DNA of 64,000 bases from Streptomyces abyssomicinicus (GCF_008974245.1 NZ_BBZI01000012.1:62001-126000); one strand, 5' to 3'. Counted from the stretch's first letter, positions 16,202-24,726 are shown. Numbers and translations are program-made. Notes: generated by a model from the letters alone, not told the origin.

Positions 16202-17476
16202 TCAGCGGTAGAGCAGGTACTGCCTCCGCGTGGCACGGAAGCCGGCCAGCTCGTCCTTCCAGCCGGCCACCACCTCGTCCAGACCGGCGCCCGCGTCGAT
16301 GCGGGTGCGCACGCCGGTCGAACCGGTCAGCTTGTCGATCCAGTTGTCCGCGCGCCAGGCGAACCCGCTCCACGTCGCCCTTGCGGTGATCAGCAGCCCG
16401 ATGCCGGTGCGCACGGGGTCGAAGGCCGCGCGGTCGTCGACGTGCACCTGGACGCCGCCGACCGTCTGGCCGGAGAACTTGTTGAAGGTCGGCGCGAAGT
16501 ACGCCTCCCTGAACCGCACGCCGGGCAGGCCGAGTTCGTTGGCGGCCGCGGCCCACGAGCCGTCGACGCCGGGCGCGCCGAGCAGTTCGAAGGGGCGGGT
16601 GGTGCCCCGCCCTTCGGAGAGGTTGGTGCCTTCGAAGAGACAGGTGCCGGGGTAGACCAGCGCGGTCTCCGGGGTGGGCATGTTGGGGCTCGGCGGCACC
16701 CAGGGCAGCCCGGAGGCGTCGTAGAACTCGTCGCGCCGCCAGCCGGTCATCCGCACCGTCTCCAGCTCCACGGGGGAGGCAAGGAACTCCCCGTTGAAGA
16801 GGAGGGCCAGTTCCGCCACCGTCATCCCGTGCTGCTGGGAGATCGGCTTGCGGCCGACGAAGGTGGCGAACTGCGGGTGCATGACGGGGCCTTCGGCCGA
16901 GCGGCCGGAAACGGGGTTGGGCCGGTCCAGCACCACGAACCGCTTGTCGGCCAGCTGGGCGGCCTCCATGCAGTCGTACAGCGTCCAGATGTAGGTGTAG
17001 AAGCGGGCGCCCGCGTCCTGGATGTCGAAGACGACGGTGTCCACGCCCGAGGCGGTGAAGACGTCCGCCAGCGGCTGTCCGCTCTTGAGATAGGTGTCGT
17101 AGACCGGCAGTCCGGTGGCCGGGTCCCGGTAGAAGCCCTCGGAGCCGCCCGCCTGCGCGGTGCCGCGGAAGCCGTGCTCCGGCCCGAAGACCGCCACCAG
17201 GTCGACCCGGTCGTCCGCGTGCATCACGTCGACGATGTGCGTCGTGTCGCGGGTGATGCCGGTCGGGTTGGTGACCACGCCGACCTTGTCGCCGTCCAGC
17301 AGCGCGTAGCCGTCCGCGGCGAGGCGCTCGAAGCCGGTCCGCAGCGGTCGCCCGCCCGACGGCGGGGTGGCCGGGACCGGCGGGCCCGGCGCCCCGGCCG
17401 CCTGCGCGGCGCCGGCCGCGGTGGCGGACAGGGCGGCGGTGGCCGCGGTGAGCAGGCCTCGTCTGGACACTCTCAT
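16202..17476 (-). CDS. Tat-exported exo-beta-N-acetylmuramidase NamZ-type (DUF1343)
   Basis: This 424-residue secreted protein has a twin-arginine signal (MRVSRRGLLTAATAALS, Ala-rich tail to about 28). The mature part is a full DUF1343 domain: VGVVTNPTGIT, VFGPEHGFRG, VFDIQDAGARFYTYIWTL, LDRPNPV, PGTCLFEGTNLSEGRGT and FNKFSGQTVGGVQVHV. This family (GH171) includes NamZ, which removes MurNAc from the non-reducing end of peptidoglycan fragments. It probably works in cell-wall recycling or scavenging outside the membrane. The start is fixed by a GGAGG site 9 nt upstream and the RR motif. It is a single gene, terminated by a strong hairpin; no transport or MurNAc-use genes are adjacent. Confidence 0.92.
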   Translation of the reverse strand: MRVSRRGLLTAATAALSATAAGAAQAAGAPGPPVPATPPSGGRPLRTGFERLAADGYALLDGDKVGVVTNPTGITRDTTHIVDVMHADDRVDLVAVFGPEHGFRGTAQAGGSEGFYRDPATGLPVYDTYLKSGQPLADVFTASGVDTVVFDIQDAGARFYTYIWTLYDCMEAAQLADKRFVVLDRPNPVSGRSAEGPVMHPQFATFVGRKPISQQHGMTVAELALLFNGEFLASPVELETVRMTGWRRDEFYDASGLPWVPPSPNMPTPETALVYPGTCLFEGTNLSEGRGTTRPFELLGAPGVDGSWAAAANELGLPGVRFREAYFAPTFNKFSGQTVGGVQVHVDDRAAFDPVRTGIGLLITARATWSGFAWRADNWIDKLTGSTGVRTRIDAGAGLDEVVAGWKDELAGFRATRRQYLLYR

Positions 17477-17653
17477 CGTGCGTGACCTCCGTGCATCGTG
17501 GTGTGGTGCTGGCGGGTTTTCCTCGCTCCGGTGGTGCTCCGGCATCCCTGTGGGGCGGCCGGTGCCGTGTGTCATGCCCACGCGAGAGGCGCTCCACCCC
17601 CCGCCGTTCGGCCCGATCCCCGAACGGCCCTGTCCGAACCCCTTCCGCGCTAC

Positions 17654-17669
17654 ATACCGACCGGTTAGT
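17654..17669. promoter_or_regulatory. Operator before SDR-ligase-TetR operon
   Basis: ATACCGACCGGTTAGT, centred on CCGG, lies about 57-72 bp upstream of the SDR start. Its first 12 bases are identical to one arm of the site at 23199-23216 (read on the other strand), which precedes the kinase-ACAD operon. Likely site of the TetR protein at 20239. Confidence 0.65.
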
Positions 17670-17725
17670 CTGACGCCGCAGTCCAGCGGCGACAGCGCCG
17701 TGTCACGTCGTGTCGGAGGAGACCG

Positions 17726-18493
17726 ATGGTGGAAGCCGTGCAGGATGCCCGGGTCGTCGTCACCGGGGCGGGAGGCGGCATCGGAGCCGCGATGGCCAGG
17801 CGATTCGCCGCCGAGGGGGCCCGGGTCGTGGTCAACGACCTGGACGCGGGGAAGGCGGAGGCCGTGGCCCGGGAGATCGGCGCCACCGCCGTCCCGGGAG
17901 ACGCCTCGGAGACCCTCGGCGCGGCGCGTCAGGCGCTGGGCGGACGGATCGACGTCTTCTGCGCCAACGCCGGCATCGCGGGCAGCGACGGCAGCCTCAC
18001 CCCGGACGACGACGCCTGGGAACGCGCCTGGGACGTCAACGTGATGGCGCACGTGCGGGCCGCCCGCGCGCTGCTGCCGGAGTGGCTGGAACGCGGCGAC
18101 GGGCGCTTCGTCGCCACCGTCTCCGCGGCCGGACTGCTCACCATGATCGGCGCCGCCCCCTACAGCGCCACCAAGCACGCCGCCTACGCCCACGCGGAAT
18201 GGCTCTCGCTCACCTACCGCCACCGCGGGGTCAAGGTGCACGCGATCTGCCCCCAGGGCGTGCGCACCGACATGCTGTCCGGCTCCGGCAGCGCGGGCGA
18301 CCTGGTCCTCGCCCCCACCGCGATCGAGCCCGAGGACGTGGCGGACGCGCTGTTCAAGGGGATGGAGGAGGACCGCTTCCTGATCCTCCCGCACCCGGAG
18401 GTCGCCGAGTACTACGCGGCCAGGGCGGCCGACCCGGAGCGCTGGCTGACGCACATGAACCGTCTGCACCAGAAGTGGGAGAGCATCCGATGA
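17726..18493 (+). CDS. Short-chain dehydrogenase/reductase (SDR)
   Basis: A 255-residue classical SDR: the TGAGGGIG cofactor motif at residues about 13-20, NAGIAG at about 82, a catalytic YSATK (Tyr-x3-Lys) and an upstream Ser region (VSAAGLL). It oxidises or reduces a hydroxy/keto substrate with NAD(P). A GGAGGAG site precedes the ATG. Its stop overlaps the next gene start (ATGA), so it is coupled to the acyl-CoA ligase. In the lva pathway the equivalent enzyme (LvaD) is a 3-hydroxyacid/acyl-CoA dehydrogenase acting on an intermediate; a similar role here is inference from gene content. Confidence 0.9.
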   Translation: MVEAVQDARVVVTGAGGGIGAAMARRFAAEGARVVVNDLDAGKAEAVAREIGATAVPGDASETLGAARQALGGRIDVFCANAGIAGSDGSLTPDDDAWERAWDVNVMAHVRAARALLPEWLERGDGRFVATVSAAGLLTMIGAAPYSATKHAAYAHAEWLSLTYRHRGVKVHAICPQGVRTDMLSGSGSAGDLVLAPTAIEPEDVADALFKGMEEDRFLILPHPEVAEYYAARAADPERWLTHMNRLHQKWESIR

Positions 18494-20148
18494 CGACCGA
18501 ATCCCGGTACGCCGCCAAGCCGTGGCTCGCTCTGCTGAGTGACGCGCAGAAGGCGCCGCTCACGCCTCCGGCCGGCGCGGTGGACGCCCTGCGGCGCGCC
18601 CTCGCCACCCGCGCGGACGAGACCTTCCTCGCCTACTTCGACGGCCGCCTCACCTACCGGGAGGTGGACGCCCTCACCGACTCGGTGGCCGGCCGCCTCG
18701 CCGCACGCGGCGTCGCCAAGGGCGACCGGGTCGCCGTGCTGCTGCAGAACTCCCCGGCCTTCGCGCTCGCCGTCCTCGGCGCGTGGAAGGCGGGCGCGAT
18801 CGTGCTGCCGGTGAACCCGATGTACAAGACCGGCGAGGTCAGGCACGTCCTCGAGGACGGCGGGGTCAAGGCGCTGGTCTGCTCCGACCGCGCCTGGGAG
18901 GCCTACCTGCGCGACGCCGCCGACGGCACCCCGGTCGAGTTCGCCCTCACCGCCTGCGAGCTGGACTTCCAGGGCCGCGACGACAAGCGCGTCCTGGACT
19001 TCGAACGCCTCCCGGTGGCCGCCGACGCCGAGGACCTCACCGAGGCCGCCCGGGCCGGCCACGCCGCCCCCGAGGGCCGGGAGACCGGCCCCGAGGACAT
19101 CGCCCTGATCAGCTACACCTCGGGCACCAGCGGCACCCCCAAGGGCGCCACCAACACGCACGGCAACCTGATGTACAACGCCGAGCGGCAGGCCACCGGC
19201 CTCGGACTTCCGGCGCACGCCCGCTACTTCGCGCTGGCCCCGCTGTTCCACATCACCGGCATGGTCTGCCAGTTCCTGGCCGCCCTCAACAGCGCCGGCA
19301 GCCTGGTGCTCGCCTACCGGTTCGAGTCCGGCGTGGTCCTCGACGCCTTCCAGGAGCACCGCCCGGCCTACACCGTCGGCCCGTCCACCGCCTTCATGGC
19401 GCTGGCCGCCCACCCCGCCGTCAGCCGGCAGCACTTCCGTTCCTTCACCCAGATATCGTCCGGCGGCGCCCCGCTGCCGCCCGCGCTGGTGGAGAAGTTC
19501 GAAGCCGCCTTCGGCCCGTACATCCAGAACGGCTACGGGCTCACCGAGTGCAGCGCCCCCTGCGCCTCCGTCACCGGCGGCCTGCGCGCCCCCGTCGACC
19601 CCGTCTCCGGCACCCTCGCCGTCGGCCTGCCCGGCGCCGACACGGTGGTGCGCATACTCGACGACCGGGGCGAGGAGGTCCCCTTCGGCGAGCAGGGCGA
19701 GATCGTGGTGAAGGGCCCGCAGGTGGTCCCCGGCTACTGGCGGCGCCCGGAGGCCACCGCCGAGACCTTCCCCGACGGGGAGCTGCGCACCGGCGACATC
19801 GGCTTCATGGACGAACAGGGCTGGCTGTACGTCGTCGACCGCAAGAAGGACATGATCAACGCCTCCGGCTTCAAGGTGTGGCCGCGCGAGGTGGAGGACG
19901 TCCTCTACACCCACCCGGCGGTCCGCGAGGCGGCCGTGGTCGGCGTGCCCGACGGCTACCGGGGCGAGACCGTCAAGGCGTACATCTCGCTGCGTCCGGG
20001 AGCCGACGCCACCGGCGAGGAGCTCGCCGCATACTGCAAGGAACGGCTGGCCGCGTACAAGTATCCGCGGCTGGTGGAGATCCTGCCCGACCTGCCGAAG
20101 ACGGCGACTGGCAAGATCCTGCGCAGGGAACTGCGCGGAACGAAGTAG
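18490..20148 (+). CDS. Long-chain-fatty-acid-type acyl-CoA ligase
   Basis: This 552-residue AMP-forming ligase activates a carboxylic acid with ATP and CoA. The P-loop-like A3 motif is SYTSGTSGTPKG; A5 is NGYGLTEC; A7 is RTGDIGF; A8 is VDRKKDMINASGFKVWP; and the A10 lysine is in PKTATGKILRREL. The length and motifs fit fatty acid/aromatic acid ligases rather than acetyl-CoA synthetase. It is the second gene of the operon, overlapping the SDR by 4 bp; the TetR gene follows 90 bp later. It would supply the CoA thioester for the kinase-ACAD pair encoded convergently. The acid substrate is not readable. Confidence 0.93.
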   Translation: MTTESRYAAKPWLALLSDAQKAPLTPPAGAVDALRRALATRADETFLAYFDGRLTYREVDALTDSVAGRLAARGVAKGDRVAVLLQNSPAFALAVLGAWKAGAIVLPVNPMYKTGEVRHVLEDGGVKALVCSDRAWEAYLRDAADGTPVEFALTACELDFQGRDDKRVLDFERLPVAADAEDLTEAARAGHAAPEGRETGPEDIALISYTSGTSGTPKGATNTHGNLMYNAERQATGLGLPAHARYFALAPLFHITGMVCQFLAALNSAGSLVLAYRFESGVVLDAFQEHRPAYTVGPSTAFMALAAHPAVSRQHFRSFTQISSGGAPLPPALVEKFEAAFGPYIQNGYGLTECSAPCASVTGGLRAPVDPVSGTLAVGLPGADTVVRILDDRGEEVPFGEQGEIVVKGPQVVPGYWRRPEATAETFPDGELRTGDIGFMDEQGWLYVVDRKKDMINASGFKVWPREVEDVLYTHPAVREAAVVGVPDGYRGETVKAYISLRPGADATGEELAAYCKERLAAYKYPRLVEILPDLPKTATGKILRRELRGTK

Positions 20149-20238
20149 TTCCCGGCGGCCGGGCGGCGTCCGGCGGCCGGACGGCTCCCCCATAGGCACG
20201 ACGGCAGAAGAAGAACCGGAAGGACAGGTGGCGGCACG

Positions 20239-20832
20239 ATGGCCAGGACGACGGACGGAGAGGGCACGCCCGTTCCCCAGCGGCTGCTGGCCGCCGCCAC
20301 CCGTCTCTTCGCGGAGCGCGGCTACGACCGCACCTCCGTGCAGGAGATCGTGGAGGCGGCCGGCGTCACCAAGGGCGCGCTGTACCACTACTTCGGTTCC
20401 AAGGAGGACCTCCTCCACGAGGTCTACGCCCGGGTGCTGCGGCTCCAGCAGGAGCGGCTGGACCACTTCGCGCGGATGGACGCCCCGGTGGAGCGGCGGC
20501 TGCGGGACGCGGCGGCGGACGTGGTGGTCACCACCATCGACAACCTCGACGACGCGTCGATCTTCTTCCAGTCGATCCACCACCTCAGCCCGGAGAAGAA
20601 CAAGCAGGTACGGGCCGAACGGCGGCGCTACCACGAGCAGTTCAAGGGGCTGATCGAGGAGGGACAGGAGTCCGGGGTCTTCTCCCGGGCCACGCCGGCC
20701 AGCCTGGTCGTCGACTACCACTTCGGCTCCATCCACCACCTGTCGACGTGGTACCGGCCCAACGGCCCGCTGAGCCCCCGCGAGGTCGCCGACCACCTCG
20801 CCGACCTGCTGCTGCGCGCGCTTCGGCCCTGA
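20239..20832 (+). CDS. TetR-family regulator of the SDR-ligase-ACAD regulon
   Basis: This 197-residue TetR protein has the HTH RTSVQEIVEAAGVTKGALYHYFGSKEDLL at about 33-61, with the frequent GALYHYF recognition helix. The C-terminal domain is of the type that binds acyl-CoA-like ligands in lipid regulators. It is the third gene in the SDR-ligase direction and sits between both halves of the putative regulon. Two CCGACCGGT operators, one before the SDR and one before the kinase-ACAD operon, are its probable sites. There is no matching operator directly before this gene, so it is probably made from the SDR promoter. Confidence 0.9.
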   Translation: MARTTDGEGTPVPQRLLAAATRLFAERGYDRTSVQEIVEAAGVTKGALYHYFGSKEDLLHEVYARVLRLQQERLDHFARMDAPVERRLRDAAADVVVTTIDNLDDASIFFQSIHHLSPEKNKQVRAERRRYHEQFKGLIEEGQESGVFSRATPASLVVDYHFGSIHHLSTWYRPNGPLSPREVADHLADLLLRALRP

Positions 20833-20860
20833 CGCGGGCCGCACGGCGCGGGCGGGAGGC

Positions 20861-20909
20861 ACGGCGCGGGGGCGGGACGGGTTCCGGACCCGTCCCGCCC
20901 CCGCGCCGT
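20861..20909. terminator. Bidirectional 22-bp hairpin between convergent genes
   Basis: Arms 20861-20882 and 20888-20909 are perfectly complementary over 22 bp with a TCCGG loop. The hairpin ends the TetR transcript from the left and ACAD transcript from the right. Confidence 0.88.
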
Positions 20910-20914
20910 TCCGG

Positions 20915-22129
20915 CTAGAGGTACTTCTTCAGCTCACGCCGCGCCAGCGACCGCTGGTGGACCTCGTCCGGCCCGTCCGCCAGCCGCAGGGTCCGCGCCC
21001 CCGCGTACAGCTCCGCCAGCGGGAAGTCCTGCGACACACCGCCCGCCCCGTAGAGCTGGATGGCCTGGTCCAGGATCCCGCACACCGTCCGCGGCGTGGC
21101 GATCTTGATCGCCTGGATCTCGGTGTGGGCCCCCTTGTTGCCCACCGTGTCCATCATCCAGGCCGTCTTCAGCACCAGGAGCCGCAGCTGCTCCACCGCG
21201 ACCCGGGCGTCGGCGATCCAGTTCTGCACCACGCCCTGCTGCGCCAGCGGCTTGCCGAAGGCGTCGCGCGACACCGCGCGGCGGCACATCAGCTCGATGG
21301 CCCGCTCCGCCATGCCGATCAGCCGCATGCAGTGGTGGATCCGGCCCGGGCCCAGCCGCGCCTGGGCGATGGCGAAGCCGCCGCCCTCCTCGCCGACCAG
21401 GTTCGACACCGGCACCCGGACGTCCTCGAAGACGACCTCGGCGTGCCCGCCGTGGTACTCGTCGCCGTACCCGAACACCGTCATGGCACGCTCGACGCGC
21501 AGCCCCGGGGTGTCCCGCGGAACCAGCACCATCGACTGCTGGCGGCGGATGTCCGCGCCGTCCGGGTCGGTCTTGCCCATCACGATGAAGATCTGGCACG
21601 CCGGGTTCATCGCCCCCGAGATGTACCACTTGCGCCCGTTGATCACGTATTCGTCGCCGACCCGCTCGATCCGGGTGGTGATGTTGGTGGCGTCCGAGGA
21701 GGCCACCTCCGGCTCGGTCATCGCGAAGGCGGACCGGATCTCACCGGCCAGCAGCGGCTCCAGCCACTGCTTCTTCTGCTCCTCGGTGGCGAACTGGTTC
21801 AGCAGCTCCATGTTCCCGGTGTCCGGCGCCGCGCAGTTGAGCGCGTCCGGGGCGAGCTGGGGGGAGCGGCCGGTGATCTCGGCGAGCGGCGCGTACTGGA
21901 GGTTGGTGAGCCCGGCGCCGTACTCGGCGTCCGGCAGGAACAGGTTCCACAGCCCCCGGCGGCGCGCCTCGGCCTGCAGGTCGTGCAGGACCGGCACGTG
22001 CTCCCACGGGTCGGCGAGGGCGGCGCGCTGCTCGCGGGCCACGGCCTCGGCCGGGTAGACGAACTCCTCCATGAAGTCCAGGAGGTCGGCGCGCAGTTCC
22101 TCGGTGCGTGCGTCGAACGCGAAGTCCAT
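20915..22129 (-). CDS. ACAD10/11-type acyl-CoA dehydrogenase (LvaC-like)
   Basis: A 404-residue FAD protein distinct from ordinary acyl-CoA dehydrogenases: AFAMTEPEVASSDATN, KWYISGAMNPACQ, RHHCMRLIG-type segment (RIHHCMRLIGMAERA) and a C-terminal QLYGAGGVSQDFPLA followed by RLADGPDEVH. The last two are hallmarks of the ACAD10/11 subgroup. In that group the enzyme works with a kinase that phosphorylates the 4-hydroxyl of a hydroxyacyl-CoA, and the ACAD then removes the phosphate and isomerises the chain. The gene starts 2 nt after the kinase stop codon, so they are tightly coupled. It ends at the strong hairpin shared with the TetR gene. Confidence 0.92.
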   Translation of the reverse strand: MDFAFDARTEELRADLLDFMEEFVYPAEAVAREQRAALADPWEHVPVLHDLQAEARRRGLWNLFLPDAEYGAGLTNLQYAPLAEITGRSPQLAPDALNCAAPDTGNMELLNQFATEEQKKQWLEPLLAGEIRSAFAMTEPEVASSDATNITTRIERVGDEYVINGRKWYISGAMNPACQIFIVMGKTDPDGADIRRQQSMVLVPRDTPGLRVERAMTVFGYGDEYHGGHAEVVFEDVRVPVSNLVGEEGGGFAIAQARLGPGRIHHCMRLIGMAERAIELMCRRAVSRDAFGKPLAQQGVVQNWIADARVAVEQLRLLVLKTAWMMDTVGNKGAHTEIQAIKIATPRTVCGILDQAIQLYGAGGVSQDFPLAELYAGARTLRLADGPDEVHQRSLARRELKKYL

Positions 22130-22131
22130 GA

Positions 22132-23157
22132 TCAGCCTTCCTGAAGAGTGGTGAGGCCGTGCTCGATGAAGAGGGGCACCAGGTCGCCGATGCGGTCGAA
22201 GCCGCCGCCGACGGTCTGGCCGAGCGTGTAGCGGTAGTGGATGCCCTCGAGGATCACCGCGAGCTTGAACCAGGCGAAGGCGGTGTACCAGGAGACGGCC
22301 GAGACGTCACGGCCCGACAGTGCGGCGTACCGCTCGACCAGTTCGGCCGGGTCGGGGTGGCCGGCGGCCTCGGCGGTGGTGGAGACGGGGGAGCCCGGCA
22401 GACCGTGCGGGGTGCTGTACATGACCAGCAGGCCCAGGTCGGTCAGAGGGTCGCCCAGGGTCGACATCTCCCAGTCCAGGACGGCCTTGATCCGGTCGTC
22501 GTCGCCGATGAGCACGTTGTCCAGGCGGTAGTCGCCGTGCACCACGGCCGGCGCCGGGGAGTCCGGCAGCCTCCGGCCCAGCGCCGCGTGCAGCTCGTCG
22601 ATGCCTGACAGCTCGCGGCTGCGGGAGGCGGCCAGCTGCTTGCCCCAGCGCCGCAGCTGGCGTTCCAGGAAGCCCTCCGGGCGGCCGAAGTCGCCCAGCC
22701 CGACCGTCTCCGGGTCCAGCGAGTGCAGTTCGACGAGGGTGTCGACCAGCCCCAGCACCGCCGCACGGGTGCGCTCCGGACCGAGCGGGGCGAGCTGCTC
22801 GGTGGTCCGGTAGGGCGTGCCGGCCACGAACTCCATCACGTAGAACGGCGCGCCCAGCACCTCCTCGTCCTCGCAGAGCAGCACCGGCGCCGGCACCGGC
22901 ACGGCCGTCGGGTGCAGGGCGCTGATCACTCGGTGCTCGCGGCGCATGTCGTGCGCCGTGGCCAGCACGTGGCCCAGCGGCGGGCGGCGGACCACCCAGC
23001 GGCCGACGCCGTCGGTGACGTGGTAGGTGAGGTTCGACCGGCCGCCCTCGATGAGGCGGGCGGACAGCTCGCCCTGGAGCAGACCGGGCCGCTCGCGGTC
23101 GAACAGATCGCGCAGCCGGTCCAGGTCCAGGCCTGGCGGATGGTCGGGGCGGCTCAT
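22132..23157 (-). CDS. APH-fold kinase of ACAD10/11 type (LvaA-like)
   Basis: This 341-residue phosphotransferase has the aminoglycoside-phosphotransferase fold: LIEGGRSNLTYHV and WVVRRPP (ATP-binding N-lobe), catalytic loop VVHGDYRLDNVL with the Asp base, and metal motif VLDWEMSTLGDPLTDLG. The last motif matches the N-terminal domain of mammalian ACAD10/11 and bacterial LvaA, which phosphorylate 4-hydroxyacyl-CoA, rather than antibiotic kinases. Here it is a separate gene immediately before the ACAD, as in lva operons. An operator-like palindrome lies 42-60 bp upstream. No LvaB-like small partner gene is seen next to it. Confidence 0.9.
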   Translation of the reverse strand: MSRPDHPPGLDLDRLRDLFDRERPGLLQGELSARLIEGGRSNLTYHVTDGVGRWVVRRPPLGHVLATAHDMRREHRVISALHPTAVPVPAPVLLCEDEEVLGAPFYVMEFVAGTPYRTTEQLAPLGPERTRAAVLGLVDTLVELHSLDPETVGLGDFGRPEGFLERQLRRWGKQLAASRSRELSGIDELHAALGRRLPDSPAPAVVHGDYRLDNVLIGDDDRIKAVLDWEMSTLGDPLTDLGLLVMYSTPHGLPGSPVSTTAEAAGHPDPAELVERYAALSGRDVSAVSWYTAFAWFKLAVILEGIHYRYTLGQTVGGGFDRIGDLVPLFIEHGLTTLQEG

Positions 23158-23198
23158 TCTCCAGCTCCTTCGGGCGACAACGAAGACACCCGATCATG

Positions 23199-23216
23199 AT
23201 GCCGACCGGTCGGTAT
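23199..23216. promoter_or_regulatory. Operator before kinase-ACAD operon
   Basis: ATGCCGACCGGTCGGTAT contains a perfect 12-bp palindrome CCGACCGGTCGG and outer AT/AT. Read on the minus strand it begins ATACCGACCGGT, the same 12 bases as the site at 17654. This gives sequence support for one TetR regulon covering both operons. Confidence 0.7.
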
Positions 23217-23290
23217 GCCGTCCATAGTCCGAACCTAACGTGACGGGAACAACCTTGGCGAGGGCCCTTTGGCCCCCGGACACTCCCCGG

Positions 23291-23992
23291 TTACGGCGCC
23301 AGCACGTCCAGCTCGCGCAGCGCGCCCACGGTGATCTCCCGCGTCAGCCGCTCCGCCTCCCCGGCGTCGCCCTCCCGGACCGCCTCCGCGACCCTGACGT
23401 GCAGCGTCACGGCCGCCGGGTCCGGGTCCTCGAACATCACCTCGTGGCGGGTGCGGCCGCTGAGGACCTCGGCCACCACGTCCCCGAGGCGGGCGAACAT
23501 CTCGTTGCCCGAGGCTCCGAGGACGATCCGGTGGAAGCCGACGTCGTGCACCAGGTACTCGTCGAGGCGCCCCCCGCGTGAGGTGGCGACCATGCCGAGC
23601 GCGCACCGCGTCAGCTCCGCGCACTGCTCCGCGGAGGCGTGACGCGCGGCCAGCCCGGCCGCGACCGGCTCCACCGCCGAGCGCAGCACGGTGAGGGAGC
23701 GCAGCTGGCGGGGGCGGTCGGCGCCGGCCAGTCGCCAGCGGATGACCTGCGGGTCGTAGACGTTCCACTCCTCGACCGGCCGCACCGTCACGCCCACCCG
23801 GCGGCGGGAGGCGACCAGCTGCATCGACTCCAGCACCCGCACCACCTCGCGCATGACGGACCTCGACACCCCGAGGTCCTGGGCGAGCTCGTCGGTGCGC
23901 AGGACGCTTCCGGGCGGGTGGTCGCCGGCGGTGATCGCGTGCCCGAGGCGGTGGAGTACCTGTGCGTGCAGCCCGCGGGCCTGGACGGTCAT
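23291..23992 (-). CDS. GntR/FadR-family regulator of gluconate genes
   Basis: The 233-residue protein has an N-terminal GntR winged helix (LRTDELAQDLGVSRSVMREVVRVLESMQLV, about 30-60) and an all-helical FCD ligand domain with conserved Asp/His residues (VHDVGFHRIVLGASGN). It is divergent from gluconokinase and a gluconate permease, so gluconate or a phosphate derivative is the likely inducer. The start is ATG at MTVQAR; an in-frame GTG 27 nt upstream touches the operator and is less likely. The AAAAGTC/GACTTTT inverted repeat in the divergent gap is its probable operator. Confidence 0.9.
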   Translation of the reverse strand: MTVQARGLHAQVLHRLGHAITAGDHPPGSVLRTDELAQDLGVSRSVMREVVRVLESMQLVASRRRVGVTVRPVEEWNVYDPQVIRWRLAGADRPRQLRSLTVLRSAVEPVAAGLAARHASAEQCAELTRCALGMVATSRGGRLDEYLVHDVGFHRIVLGASGNEMFARLGDVVAEVLSGRTRHEVMFEDPDPAAVTLHVRVAEAVREGDAGEAERLTREITVGALRELDVLAP

Positions 23993-24022
23993 GGGATCAG
24001 GGTATGGGATGCCGCACACCGC

Positions 24023-24037
24023 AAAAGTCAGACTTTT
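24023..24037. promoter_or_regulatory. GntR-type operator in the gluconate divergent promoter
   Basis: AAAAGTC-A-GACTTTT is a perfect 7-bp inverted repeat with one central base. It is strikingly AT-rich and lies between the divergent gntR and gluconokinase starts. FCD-type GntR proteins bind such short odd-spaced palindromes. Confidence 0.75.
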
Positions 24038-24122
24038 TATGGTCCAGGGCTTGAATTTGTCACATCACTTGGGTTTCAGTGTCCCCCGACAACCAGAAGT
24101 CGACGAGGACTGCGAGAACGCC

Positions 24123-24647
24123 ATGGCCCCCACTCCCGCCATACCCGCCCCACCGGTCGTGGTGGTCATGGGGGTCGCCGGAACCGGCAAGACCACGATC
24201 GGCCGCCGCCTCGCCGAACTCCTCGGCGTCCCCTACGCCGAGGGCGACGACTTCCACCCGCCCGCCAACATCGCCAAGATGTCGGCCGGCACCCCGCTGG
24301 ACGACGCCGACCGGGCCCCCTGGCTGGACCTGATCGGCGCCTGGGCCGACGAGCACCGCGCGAGCGGCGGCGTGGTCAGCTGCTCGGCGCTCAAGCGGGT
24401 CTACCGCGACCGCCTGCGCGCGGCCGCGCCCGGCCTGTTCTTCGTCCACCTGAGCGGCGAGCGGGAGCTCATCGAGGAGCGGATGTCCGGCCGCAAGGGC
24501 CACTTCATGCCGCGCTCGCTGCTCGACTCGCAGTTCGCCACGCTCGAGCCGCTCCGGCCGGACGAGGCCGGCGTTGTCGTGGACCTCTCCGCCGCCCCGG
24601 AGGAGATCGCCCGGACGGCCGAGGCCGCCCTGCGCGACCTGCCCTGA
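24123..24647 (+). CDS. gntK: Gluconokinase
   Basis: The 174-residue kinase phosphorylates D-gluconate to 6-phosphogluconate for the pentose phosphate pathway. The Walker A motif is GVAGTGKTT near residues 17-25; EGDDFHPPANIAKMSAGTPLDDADRAPWL is the classic GntK substrate/lid region, and GRKGHFMP is near the C-terminal lid. Length is normal for bacterial thermoresistant gluconokinase. It is followed 79 bp later by the permease in the same direction and is divergent from gntR with a shared operator. The N-terminal leader MAPTPAIPAPP is slightly longer than usual. Confidence 0.95.
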   Translation: MAPTPAIPAPPVVVVMGVAGTGKTTIGRRLAELLGVPYAEGDDFHPPANIAKMSAGTPLDDADRAPWLDLIGAWADEHRASGGVVSCSALKRVYRDRLRAAAPGLFFVHLSGERELIEERMSGRKGHFMPRSLLDSQFATLEPLRPDEAGVVVDLSAAPEEIARTAEAALRDLP

Positions 24648-24726
24648 CCACCCCCCTGCCCCCGGATTCCCCCCACATCCGACCCCCCACCCGCACCTCC
24701 CCCCGTACCCCCCGCAAGGAACCACC

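Noticed and set aside
15354-17597. Long frame joining the CxxC protein with upstream sequence through the NamZ gene
   Set aside because: A GGAGG site fixes the start at 15959; upstream codons run through the NamZ gene in a wrong frame.
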